A stretch of 37,361 nt of DNA, taken from positions 1 to 37,361 of IMG/VR virus record IMGVR_UViG_3300030105_001256; one strand, given 5' to 3'. Every line of letters starts with the position of its first letter. Within the stretch, counting starts at the first letter, position 1. Source of the DNA: a virus. Shown here piece after piece: positions 30,901 through 37,361 of the stretch. The position numbers were made by a program, and so were the translations under genes. Under the pieces are notes generated by a model. The model was not told the origin of the DNA and did not search any database. It saw nothing but the letters and a program-made list of their open reading frames with translations.

Positions 30901-33334
30901 CTTCACTAAACTTTACAGTGCCATCAAAGTTATATATTTGATTTCCTGTTCCAACCCATTTATCATTTTTTATGTAACCAGAAATTATTAAATCTTCTTT
31001 TATTCTTTTAGCTTCTGAGTTATTTAAACCAGTCGCTTCTTTAATTACTTTTAATGTAGGATTTTTAGATTCTTCTATAGCATCTACAGCTTTAGAGTAA
31101 TCATTTACTGTATAACTTCTATTTGTAAAATCAGGTAAAGATATTAAGTCAAGTGATGGAGGTAAACTATCTATCATAGAATGTAAAACTCTTCTTTGAG
31201 CAACACTCATATTCTCTATATTAGATTCGCCTGTAAAATGTAATGCTAATCTTTTAAAAGAATCAGTATTAATATCATTTTCTATATTTTTATTTTTTAA
31301 TAATTTTTTTATTGTTGCAATAGATATACTTTTAGGTGCAGGACTTTCATTAATTCTTAAATTTTCACTTCTTCCAGTCATTACTTTATCAAACTGTGCT
31401 TTAGATAAAATATTTTTTAATTGACTTATTGGTACATTATTATTATTTCCTGTTGCGTCTTGGATTGTTTTAATAATTTGTGGACTAACGCCTATCTCAT
31501 TTAACTCTGCAAAACTAACACCATCATAATAAGGATTAATAACTTTTAATCCTAAGTTTGTAACTGTAGGATTATTTCTATCTAAATTTTGCATTAGAAT
31601 ATAATCACTATTTTTTTCTATACTATATTGCGTTTGTGATATTAAATTTAAACCTGATGATACAACCTTAGCTTTGTTTTCAGAATCATAAGCTGGAAAA
31701 GGTTGATTTGTTTTTGGATTAATTAATGGATTATTTTGATAATCAACAATTGAAAATGTTTTATCTGCATTAGCTTTTATAAGAAAAACATTAGGAGTTT
31801 CTGTATTTTCTGTAACAACTTTACTAGGAAAATTCTTAGGATTTTTTGCATCATCTGTAAAAGATTTATATATATTAAATGCTTCAGCAAATCCGGGCAT
31901 ATCACTTTCAAATTCTTCTATTGTTTCATTTAAAGCTATTAAAGGGTCTTCACCACTATCTATTCTACCTTGTGCTTTATCACTTACTACACCTGCTATT
32001 TCACTTGCTTGATTGCTAAAACCACTTTCCGAAAGTTGTGCTAAATAAACTTTAAAAAAATCTTCAGCTATTCTATATTGTTTTTCAGCTTGATAAGCTT
32101 TTTGTTTTTTATGTTCACTAAATCCTGTAGCGGCTTGACCAATAGCTATTTCAGCAGGGGCAAATGCTAACTCACCAACAATCTCCATATTAATAGCACC
32201 AATATCTAAACTTTCACCTTCTTCTAAAGTAAAGTATTGAGCACTAGCTTCTCCTAACCCACCTAAAGCTCCTTGTAATGGCGTTTGAATTGCAACATTC
32301 ATCGCTTGTCTTGCAAACATATTCTGAAACCCAAGTGGGTTAAGAACTCTTGTACCCATACCAAAAGATAAAGCATCAAGTGAACCTACAGCAGTACCTC
32401 TAATTCTTGCATATCTTTTTGCCTCAGCTACAAGCTTTTCATCACCCATAAATTTAGCAACAGATTGTGGATTGTTTATATCCATACCTTTTTTTTGAAA
32501 GTATTCTACATATGAAAAAGCATTATCTATAGCACCAGAGGTCATACCTGTAGCTACTGCACCTGCAAACACATTACCACCTGTAGATATTGTTGCTGTT
32601 GCACCAGCAGTAAGAGATGCAGCCATAGGAACTAGACTTGAACTCATTACTTCTAAAGGTAGTAATGGGTCAAACGTATCTGACAAAGGATTTAAAAAAT
32701 CAAATGTATCTCGAAGACGATCTGACTCTTGTAATTTATTAAATGCTTCAGAATGATTTAAACTTCCTAAATATTCATTATTTTTTTGTATTACTTTTAA
32801 ATTGTCACCAACATTTTTTTTGAGACCTTTATCTTTTTCTATTAATTGATTGTCAGTATTTATAAACTCTTGTGTTTGAAATTTATCATATGGAATATTA
32901 GCTTTAGCTCTAGCTTCTGCAGTTTCTTTAACTACTCTTTTTTCTCTTTCTTCGTCTGTTTCGTTTGTACCATCTATGAGTGATATTAATTTTTTTCTTG
33001 CTTCTTCTTCTTCATCATTTAAAGCTCTAGTATTTTCTATACTATTCCAGATGTCTAAATCTGATTGTGCATCATTTAATGCAACAGCATCTTTTCCTAA
33101 TTCATTTGTTCTTAAAGCATTATCTACTTGTAAACCACTGCCCTTAATTATTTCTCCATAAGAAGATTCTTCTTGAGATACAGGTTCGATAACTTCAGGC
33201 GTAGTTGGAGATGGATTATATGAAGATAAAAACTTTTCTTTTTCTATAGAATAGTTTTCGTCAGTTACATAATCAGGAAGATAGTGTTTTTCTCCATCAT
33301 CTGTATATACAATATACCTAGAATACTTAGCCAT
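24977..33334 (-). CDS. Giant polyvalent protein (metallopeptidase, ART-like, zeta-like domains)
   Basis: 2785 residues, 22% of the window. Visible parts: a Gly/Ala-rich hydrophobic stretch at about 232-285; a zinc-metallopeptidase motif HETWH at 889-893; an ADP-ribosyltransferase-like region with VVYRGG (R1379), a TMDQTIAEDFA stretch and a YEQE motif (E1455, E1457); a zeta-toxin/kinase-like P-loop GLPASGKS at 1622-1629 with IIDSDD downstream; then a long helical C-terminal part with hydrophobic stretches near 2458 and 2515. This mosaic matches phage polyvalent proteins, thought to enter the cell with the DNA and disarm or modify the host. It overlaps the upstream virion gene by 8 bases. Confidence 0.85.
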   Translation of the reverse strand: MAKYSRYIVYTDDGEKHYLPDYVTDENYSIEKEKFLSSYNPSPTTPEVIEPVSQEESSYGEIIKGSGLQVDNALRTNELGKDAVALNDAQSDLDIWNSIENTRALNDEEEEARKKLISLIDGTNETDEEREKRVVKETAEARAKANIPYDKFQTQEFINTDNQLIEKDKGLKKNVGDNLKVIQKNNEYLGSLNHSEAFNKLQESDRLRDTFDFLNPLSDTFDPLLPLEVMSSSLVPMAASLTAGATATISTGGNVFAGAVATGMTSGAIDNAFSYVEYFQKKGMDINNPQSVAKFMGDEKLVAEAKRYARIRGTAVGSLDALSFGMGTRVLNPLGFQNMFARQAMNVAIQTPLQGALGGLGEASAQYFTLEEGESLDIGAINMEIVGELAFAPAEIAIGQAATGFSEHKKQKAYQAEKQYRIAEDFFKVYLAQLSESGFSNQASEIAGVVSDKAQGRIDSGEDPLIALNETIEEFESDMPGFAEAFNIYKSFTDDAKNPKNFPSKVVTENTETPNVFLIKANADKTFSIVDYQNNPLINPKTNQPFPAYDSENKAKVVSSGLNLISQTQYSIEKNSDYILMQNLDRNNPTVTNLGLKVINPYYDGVSFAELNEIGVSPQIIKTIQDATGNNNNVPISQLKNILSKAQFDKVMTGRSENLRINESPAPKSISIATIKKLLKNKNIENDINTDSFKRLALHFTGESNIENMSVAQRRVLHSMIDSLPPSLDLISLPDFTNRSYTVNDYSKAVDAIEESKNPTLKVIKEATGLNNSEAKRIKEDLIISGYIKNDKWVGTGNQIYNFDGTVKFSEDVEVNKKLDKLVEDVTKANPEMTVTFTDFIAGVKGKTEVPGAYNRAFNEILITLDRTSLEYRNNPEKYLIDLAGTMTHETWHSLRQADVFTQSEYDTLKQYALTQKPVGTQQTYYEQAVEQYTSEEALAMGAVKSDADVLEEAIARVFEDFAKNKKNVTGKPQQILTKVESFFAKFNNSLNGNGFTTAADILDRVTTGQIGSRDKGVVRTTLETDRLSTGFANIFKEAEKITKSADANQLEEIDDSPSLKYSLSNNQPASPLVNEFLSSLSKGAFGNRIDQWANVLDGNSDTLNKFLINRRKQNLNNEKDIRATKKYIRNVSTVLARMEINKGTMEVNSDGTIPMYMVGDLSKNSQTILHQYENDAVNTAQLRGNINYKPQGNINKVSKVNVPITSISIHPSLFNAFESSISNPFKREGLFPVDTMSISTNIESEQKVIPVIGNQNASASLKYSLKRTEGRLTSERISEIRNLQNSNANIYQVFRDRLTGVEEMGGLDFQLLDAVITDIENQGSDSIAAMLERDEDYIQSNLGLPLYRMGMIEEILNEIENITFNSMKDFPEFIVVYRGGAINPNYDVVPVTMDQTIAEDFASGRLESGYRVSDDDVLTEYLVPKSKVLADVNAIAATEQFTDPDGRIYSRQYEQELLVNVNDLVPSKLDRLGPLELKSIRNRILEEKATGEKSIKQFDEELQERIFDVMMSPSLGLGSTVTLALEREDGTVKDMTDRDYNNALNDLKKLLDSIELGNITQKKLSNMLQHPALIEAEKRMFSQPIVDTKIKSEFLVELIKKAISYAEGTVATDKKATFIIGLPASGKSFFAEQIARDTKSTIIDSDDAKKLMPEFRGGLGANATAPVSSKYATVITDQLSNMGVNIIIPSVGGSKKFGSLEKKIQMLKDKGYTVDAILVDTDFNHALVRMMNRFVSTGRLIATDYFLDVENTPRDTYNRLKESGLIDNYAFLNNNFLKGEQTVEEDTAKLLQVYGEPRQVGIGDVRRSYEGRSDFAEAIEEAVRETDLQKQKSIEAGVTPVISDNASPEAKLSAINAQKDIKNISTINLDVDSIIDGIDNNTNLKYSFKNSGKPLKPSAERLVKKMTVRDSIPETDTITNIILKAFKSVNPRKFREAILDQYALIAENGYEAAKKSEQGEAMMSAAYSAIAAMYHSDRSGDIYQQAFMHGAPVYNKKKGFTTVVDISPQDGKPIKAPHEIFKNAYNNPQLMWAFQAVLAVKRETRFNAEGRKVKINAQDIKDGKIALQEHPEIQGMIDDYQRWNSHLVRFLIDTGVLTEKTGNIWTEHADYIPFFRAIEGDENFKGPQIFQGMQLSPFKTAKGSETKNIVDPITGITQNARAAINAGMKNVAANRTMRDLVITGGAENVKNNTPGNNIIKVKVKGQTKSFRVDDPDNYNLFTIMSGGAFLPQNMIMKLARGTKQVTSDLITRMPDFWFRQILRDSVSAWALSGANYVPVLSQLKESASISYGMLTGNLPKEYIELRNAGIIQGYERGVRDIDTTEALIKKAYKKERYKERTTLSKVALAPFDAVTKIWDLLGQGTAITDAATRVSVYKDTLKRTGDVAEALSQAMEVLNFTRRGNNEVFQIIAQSSMFLNPRLQGVDVFYRGLTGQYGIGKKLSRKKRAGAVALRVLSMMSLMPYYYFLVKDSEEWEEASEETKDNYIIVPGSKKLIGAPIGLPLPFEVGFFTVTVPMRLMAYTFGDDTKKDLTESMKRNISSTLKVNPLEITAVQPILENYFNYDFYTGRRIVPQYLEDLDDLAYRPGTDTIYKKVGDELNMSPLYIENLVSGYTGTAGTYAMSMVEKLLTLNSDTPTGASMRVDQLPVVGAFLLPAEGNRLENQFFDLKEMVDTQVESFRVLEKKIIDEGDMGALDMLSEYRIEYADVLKSLEKDLKKTSDQLAEIRQAKAIIQNSNSLDGDEKRDQILELNQIENTLLRASDVSGIRKFFIEDIQPKARVN
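27997..28032 (-). repeat. 36-bp element shared with the early gene at 16638 (inverted copy B)
   Basis: Reverse complement of 16921-16956 with one silent difference. It lies in the giant gene just downstream of the zeta-like P-loop region and encodes NYAFLNNNFLK there too. Confidence 0.95.
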
Positions 33335-34580
33335 TAATATTTTTCATTACATTATTAAAACTATTTACAGAATTAGATATAACCCCACCTTCTTTATAGC
33401 CCAGTGCACTTGCTTGTTCTTGTAAAGAAATTCGTTCTTGCATAACTTGTTTCTGGACTTGTGCTCTTGCTTCTTCTTCAGATATTTTCAATCGTTTTGC
33501 CAAAGCAGCTATTCTTGACATTACTGGCACACTATTCATTGTTTCTGTAACAGAGTCCATGAAACTCATTTGTGTTGCTCCTGTTTGGCGAATATTTTGT
33601 GAAGTTGGAGATGATGCTAAAGAACTTGCATATTGATTTAATAAATCTTGATTTATTACTTTTGTTTCTTTTCCACCTGTATTTACTAAATCATAGATAG
33701 GCAATGTTTGATTCGTGTCTCTTTCTACTAAAGATTCTGCTAATTGAATTAACTTAGGGTCTTTGTTTTGTGCTGATATTAAGCCTTTATAATATTCACC
33801 TCTTTTTTCAGTGTCCATTCTTGATGTTTGAGCTTTAAATTCATCTTGTTCATACTTAGCAGCTTTACCACGAAGGTCTTGTGTTCTAGCTTCATCTATA
33901 GCTTTTGATTTAGCAAACTCTAATTGTGATTTAGACATACTATCTTCAGCTTTTCTTAAATCAGAACTTGTTTTACTAATACTATCTATTGCTCCTGATA
34001 AGTTTTTATTTAAATCTGCTGATGTAGCAGATGTACCTACGGCTAATCCAGTTTTAATTAAATCAAGACCACCTCTAAACTTTCTTTCTTTTTCTAATTT
34101 TTCAGGCATTAGTCTGTTTCTTTCTTCGTAATATTCTCGCATGGCTTTCATATACTTTGATTCTGATTCATCTTCTTCAGTCAAAGGGTCATCTACTGGA
34201 AATGCTGAAGCAAATGGATTATTAGCAGAATAGCTAAATGGAACTTCTTGTCCTGCAGCCATTTTTATTGGTTCTTGTTGCATCTGTGGCTGTTGTGGTT
34301 GCATTGGTTGTTGTGGTTGTTCTAATAGTCCAGCAATACCTGCACTGTTCTGCTGAGGCTGTGGTGCACTCATAGCCATTTCTTCTGCCATACTTAATCT
34401 TGGTGATGCTTTACTATCAGCAGCTTGTTTACCTTCATAGTCTGTACGCATTTTTTCTCTACGCTGTATTTCAGTCATAACTAAATACTGTGGAAACATT
34501 CCACTTGGACTTTTCATTTCTCTTGCAAGAGAATCATCTGGTGCTGATTTTAATTTATCTTGTTGTTCTATTATATTCAT
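33327..34580 (-). CDS. Probable internal virion protein
   Basis: 417 residues. A helical N-terminus is followed by a Gln/Pro-rich low-complexity segment (about 72-105), a long coiled coil (about 150-265) and a mixed C-terminus ending with a Gly-containing tail. Proteins of this layout lie directly before the giant polyvalent gene in related marine phages and probably belong to the ejected or internal core set. AGG within the upstream palindrome serves as ribosome site 7 bases before the ATG. Confidence 0.6.
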   Translation of the reverse strand: MNIIEQQDKLKSAPDDSLAREMKSPSGMFPQYLVMTEIQRREKMRTDYEGKQAADSKASPRLSMAEEMAMSAPQPQQNSAGIAGLLEQPQQPMQPQQPQMQQEPIKMAAGQEVPFSYSANNPFASAFPVDDPLTEEDESESKYMKAMREYYEERNRLMPEKLEKERKFRGGLDLIKTGLAVGTSATSADLNKNLSGAIDSISKTSSDLRKAEDSMSKSQLEFAKSKAIDEARTQDLRGKAAKYEQDEFKAQTSRMDTEKRGEYYKGLISAQNKDPKLIQLAESLVERDTNQTLPIYDLVNTGGKETKVINQDLLNQYASSLASSPTSQNIRQTGATQMSFMDSVTETMNSVPVMSRIAALAKRLKISEEEARAQVQKQVMQERISLQEQASALGYKEGGVISNSVNSFNNVMKNING

Positions 34581-34581
34581 G

Positions 34582-34597
34582 TATTAACCTGTTAATA
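34582..34597. repeat. Palindrome TATTAACCTGTTAATA (perfect), with embedded ribosome site
   Basis: Perfect copy filling the 18-base gap between two leftward genes. Read on the minus strand it is TATTAACAGGTTAATA, and its AGG is the only Shine-Dalgarno candidate for the downstream ATG. A protein or hairpin on this site would block translation initiation as well as transcription. Confidence 0.85.
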
Positions 34598-34598
34598 T

Positions 34599-36032
34599 TT
34601 AACCTTGTCCTAATGCTTTGTATAAACCTAGACCACCTAAACCTAATCCTAATAATTGTGAAGTATTACTTGCACCCGGCTGATATTGAGAAACTTGTGT
34701 ACCCGGAGTTACAGGAAGTCCTTGTAATATCTGACTTTGGAAACCAAGTTGTTGTCTTGGGTAAGCTTTTTGATCTAAGAAATCTTGATAACCCATATCT
34801 AAAGAAGCTTGATTAAAGTTTCTTCCAACCTCTTGTGCTTGTTGAGCTTGATTTAATCTATCAAAAGCCATCTGCTGTTGCATAGGAGCTATGTTTGATA
34901 GTTGTTGAGAAGCTTGTAATCTTTGTGCTTGTGTTTGTTGGTCAGCACCAAGACCTGCTAATCCTAACTGTCTTGCTCTTATTTGTGCATCTATATCAGC
35001 TTGTTGTGCTGCCAAGCCTTGACTTGCACCAAACTGTTGAGAAGCATCTCCTGCCCTTTGAGCTGCCATTGATTGTTGAGAACCAAATTGTCTTGACGCA
35101 TCACCTAATTGTTGAGCAGTCATACCTTGTTGTGAGCCAAATTGCCTAGCTCTATCAGACATTTCTTGTGCAGTTAAATTTTGAGTAGAACCAAATTGTC
35201 TAGCTCTATCAGAAGCCTCTTGTGCTGTCATACCAAGTGCAGCTTGTTGTTGTCTTTGTCTTTCTGCAAACTCATCGCCTCTAAACTGTGCGTTTCTATC
35301 TCTTTCAAATTGTTCTTGTGCTTGTGAAAAAGCATCTCTTTGACCTCTAGCTTCTATATCTCCTAGTTGTTGTCCAAGATTTCTTTCTCTTTCTGATTGC
35401 ATGATAGCTTCTCTATAGCCACCAAGACCACCACTCATAGTAGCTTGGTCTCCTATACCTTCAGCTTGTATATTAGATTGTCTTGTTGCTTCTCTTTTCT
35501 CTATATCAGTAACATTACTTTGAAAAGGATTCATGTAATCTTGTGCTACATTATTATTAAATTGTTGCGTATTATAATCTTGTGCTTGATAGCCACTATC
35601 AAATTGAGTAGGGTTGTAAGTAGATTGAAACTCTGAAGCTTCATATCCTCTATCAAAATTACTAGGTTGATAGTCAGAATTAAAGCTGGTCGGATTATAT
35701 TGAGAACTAATAGCACTAGGGTCAAAAGCAGCTAAAGAACCACCTGCACCCGGCTGTCCATATCCTATATCTCTTGCTATATCACCAGCTTGATTAAGCT
35801 CTTGTGGACCTGAGCTTAAACCTAAAGCAGTTTGTCTAGATAAAGCTTGTTGAGCTGCTGGACTTTGTTCGGCTAATCTTGAACCATCATATGTTTTATA
35901 TGGCTGTAAAGACTCAGCTTCTCCTCTTGCTAATAATCTAGTGAAATATGGTGCTGCATAATCAGGTAAATTAGTTTGTGTTACTGTTGATGTTGTTTCT
36001 TGTGGAGCTGAACTCCCTCCGCCTTTACTCAT
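34599..36032 (-). CDS. Repeat-rich structural protein
   Basis: 477 residues from the ATG at 36032, preceded by GAGG; a TTG six codons upstream is less likely. After a short Ser/Gly start the protein has five 9-residue repeats of the type SxYNPTxFD, then a helical linker, then five 18-residue Gln-rich repeats of the type MTAQEASDRARQFGSTQN, and a hydrophobic Gly/Leu-rich end (GLGLGGLGLYKAL). The layout suggests a fibrous or internal virion protein with a membrane-active tail; no exact family is recognised. Confidence 0.65.
   Translation of the reverse strand: MSKGGGSSAPQETTSTVTQTNLPDYAAPYFTRLLARGEAESLQPYKTYDGSRLAEQSPAAQQALSRQTALGLSSGPQELNQAGDIARDIGYGQPGAGGSLAAFDPSAISSQYNPTSFNSDYQPSNFDRGYEASEFQSTYNPTQFDSGYQAQDYNTQQFNNNVAQDYMNPFQSNVTDIEKREATRQSNIQAEGIGDQATMSGGLGGYREAIMQSERERNLGQQLGDIEARGQRDAFSQAQEQFERDRNAQFRGDEFAERQRQQQAALGMTAQEASDRARQFGSTQNLTAQEMSDRARQFGSQQGMTAQQLGDASRQFGSQQSMAAQRAGDASQQFGASQGLAAQQADIDAQIRARQLGLAGLGADQQTQAQRLQASQQLSNIAPMQQQMAFDRLNQAQQAQEVGRNFNQASLDMGYQDFLDQKAYPRQQLGFQSQILQGLPVTPGTQVSQYQPGASNTSQLLGLGLGGLGLYKALGQG
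34962..35231 (-). repeat. Five 18-residue protein repeats (54-bp DNA units)
   Basis: Units follow the pattern (M/L)(T/A)AQ-x3-D-x-(A/S)-(R/Q)-QFG-x3-(G/S/N). Four are well conserved and the last is degenerate. Alanine and glutamine at helical spacing suggest a long coiled coil. The DNA is repeated too, so length variation between genomes is likely. Confidence 0.85.
35571..35705 (-). repeat. Five 9-residue protein repeats (27-bp DNA units)
   Basis: Units are SQYNPTSFN, SDYQPSNFD, RGYEASEFQ, STYNPTQFD and SGYQAQDYN. Tyr at position 3 and an aromatic at position 8 are kept throughout. They suggest a beta-solenoid or flexible adhesive segment. Confidence 0.85.
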
Positions 36033-36525
36033 TATTAAACCTCTTTTCAAATACTGTGTATGCTTTATCCCAACCAGATTTTCCTAACCATTTCCAAAAA
36101 CCAAATCTTGCTGTACATTCTATACCATCACAATTGTTATCTTTTGCCCAACTTTCAGCTTTTGTTAAAAAAAGCCATGCCCAATTCTTTAAATCTTTAC
36201 CACCTAAATACTGTATTGCTAATCTTTTTGTGTTTGGATAGTATACAAACTCAGTAGTTGCCACACCTATTATTGTATTATCTTCTGTAAATATAACCCA
36301 TAACTCTTGTCTTTGCTGTACACATGCTGTTTTAAGTGATTCTAAATTCCATCTACCATTAGACCTTTTAACTGCTTTCTTTAAAAAAGGAGTTAGTTCA
36401 TTCCATAAAGTATGAACATAAGTACCCGGAACTAATGTAATTATATAATTTTCATTAGCTTTATAGTTAACTTCGTTAATATCTTCTTGATAGTTTTCTT
36501 TTATTTCTACTACTTTTTGATTCAT
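36025..36525 (-). CDS. GNAT-like acetyltransferase-type protein
   Basis: 166 residues. The middle LWVIFTEDNTIIGVATTEFV and RLAIQYLGGKD are followed by a helix with NWAWLFLTKAESWAKDNNCD, then IECTARFGFWKWL and GW-x-K. This strand-helix order (central GVA strand, helix with AE-x-WA, then GFxKxxGW) fits small GNAT-fold proteins found in phage structural regions. The acetyl-CoA P-loop is not clearly seen, so activity is uncertain. It overlaps both neighbours by a few bases. Confidence 0.6.
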   Translation of the reverse strand: MNQKVVEIKENYQEDINEVNYKANENYIITLVPGTYVHTLWNELTPFLKKAVKRSNGRWNLESLKTACVQQRQELWVIFTEDNTIIGVATTEFVYYPNTKRLAIQYLGGKDLKNWAWLFLTKAESWAKDNNCDGIECTARFGFWKWLGKSGWDKAYTVFEKRFNNE

Positions 36526-37361
36526 CTTGGAAGCATTCCTCCAGCATTAGATAATTGTGGTGCTTGTTTAGTTGTTCCTGTTCTTTCTTGTCTTACTCTA
36601 TCTAACATACCATCAAGTTCTTCTGCACCAGCATCAGATGCACCATCTCCTAAACCTGATACTACATCAGCAGGTACAATATACTCACCCGGAGATACAG
36701 CTACAGGTCTTTGATTTCCAATCATTCCCATAACTTCATCATCCATTCCACCACCTTGTCCTTTTATCATTCCTTGTGTTTGTGCTTGTCCTTGTGGATT
36801 TAAAATCATTTCTCTTACTTGCATAAATAATTCATTGCCATATTTTTCAATAAACATATTAATTACAGCATCTGCATTTGGACTTTGACCCATTACAGCT
36901 TCAGCTAATTGTTGTACATCTTGATTACTTGGAGTCATTCCACCTTCTTGATAGCCCATTCTACTTACAACTTCAGGTGCTACAGAATTTAATGCTTCTA
37001 ATCCCTGATTAGGCAATTGTTTTCCTTCAGCCATACGCATAGGAGGCATTCTTCTAGATATATTTAACTCTTCTAGACTCATTTCTTCTGGATTTCTTAT
37101 CATCGGTAACCCTAAATCATTTCTTAAAGTTAGTGGCATAGGTGGTACCAAAGGTGCTACTGGTTGTTGCATTGCTGGTGGTACCATAACAGGTGGCTCA
37201 ATAACTGGAGGTGCAACTACTGTTGGAGCTCCTATAGATGCTAATTGTGCAGGAGAAAGTCTAGCCATCATATCTTGATCTATAGGCGGTGCTATATCCA
37301 TAGGTGGTCTCATTCCTCCTCTTTGATCTTCTATAGGCTCTTCTCTAAATACAGGTGGAGC
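36522..37361 (-). CDS. Proline/methionine-rich structural-region protein, cut by window edge
   Basis: At least 279 residues; an ATG at 37313 is possible, but the frame stays open to the window end with similar composition (APPVFREEPIEDQRGGMRPP), so the gene probably starts outside. A Pro/Met-rich first part is followed by repeated QEGGM-like and QGQAQTQGMIKGQGGGMDDE segments and a conserved-looking RPVAVSPGEYIVPADVVSGL near the C-terminus, with DGASDAGAEELD. The SPGEYIVPADVVSxLG phrase recurs in marine phage structural regions; function unknown. Confidence 0.65.
   Translation of the reverse strand, partial: APPVFREEPIEDQRGGMRPPMDIAPPIDQDMMARLSPAQLASIGAPTVVAPPVIEPPVMVPPAMQQPVAPLVPPMPLTLRNDLGLPMIRNPEEMSLEELNISRRMPPMRMAEGKQLPNQGLEALNSVAPEVVSRMGYQEGGMTPSNQDVQQLAEAVMGQSPNADAVINMFIEKYGNELFMQVREMILNPQGQAQTQGMIKGQGGGMDDEVMGMIGNQRPVAVSPGEYIVPADVVSGLGDGASDAGAEELDGMLDRVRQERTGTTKQAPQLSNAGGMLPR

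Noticed and set aside
25054-33161. Several rightward ORFs of 60-118 codons opposite the giant gene
   Set aside because: Frame shadows: no ribosome sites, hydrophobic or low-complexity products, and full overlap with a clear long gene.
34962-35705. CRISPR array (regularly spaced repeats)
   Set aside because: Repeat units are contiguous coding repeats in one frame, with no spacers between conserved repeats.

Overview
This window is an AT-rich stretch of a tailed double-stranded DNA phage genome. Hallmark genes are present for both terminase subunits, the portal, an HK97-type major capsid protein, a T7-type primase-helicase, an SSB/annealing/exonuclease recombination module, a RusA-like resolvase and a virus-encoded GroES-like co-chaperonin. 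The gene repertoire and the giant polyvalent virion protein resemble phages known mainly from marine metagenomes. The host cannot be read from the sequence. No integrase, tRNA or DNA polymerase is visible. Both ends of the window cut genes.

Layout. Positions 1-9171 are read leftward: small structural gene (cut), major capsid, a decoration-like protein, scaffold-like proteins, GroES-like, portal, TerL, a LexA-type winged-helix protein and TerS. Positions 9172-9816 hold a sigma70-like promoter and a ~430-nt highly structured RNA. From 9817 to 17424 a rightward block of mostly small genes contains a MoxR-like ATPase / DUF3150-like / metallopeptidase-VWA triad and ends with an Arc-like ribbon-helix-helix gene. 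A leftward island (17393-20033) carries the primase-helicase. Another rightward block (20124-24836) carries recombination genes and many tiny overlapping ORFs. From 37361 down to 24977 reading is leftward again: a 2785-residue polyvalent protein, a coiled-coil virion protein, a repeat-rich protein, a GNAT-like protein and a proline-rich protein. If the genome is circularly permuted, the left and right leftward blocks are one late region whose middle lies outside the window.

Most notable content is non-coding. (1) Four textbook type I hammerhead ribozymes and one divergent type III-like hammerhead lie between genes of the rightward operon (10120-14543). Helix I and helix II covary between copies, and in three cases the ribozyme starts at the base after the upstream stop codon. 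(2) A 16-bp palindrome, TATTAACNNGTTAATA, occurs at ten places, nearly all between genes. (3) A second palindrome, CTAGT-N5-ACTAG, forms a five-site cluster upstream of terL and a three-site cluster upstream of the primase-helicase. Two small DNA-binding proteins (LexA-type and Arc-like) are candidate readers of these two site families. (4) A canonical G-quadruplex motif and a C9 run sit between terS and the LexA-type gene. (5) A 36-bp stretch, 35/36 identical, is shared in inverted orientation and in the same reading frame by a small early gene and the giant late gene.

Working model (inference): the rightward transcript begins with the structured RNA and is cut by ribozymes into separate mRNAs. 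These express the ATPase/VWA triad and small takeover proteins. Replication and recombination genes follow, then the leftward late transcript makes capsid, packaging and ejected proteins. The two palindrome families would divide transcription between these units.
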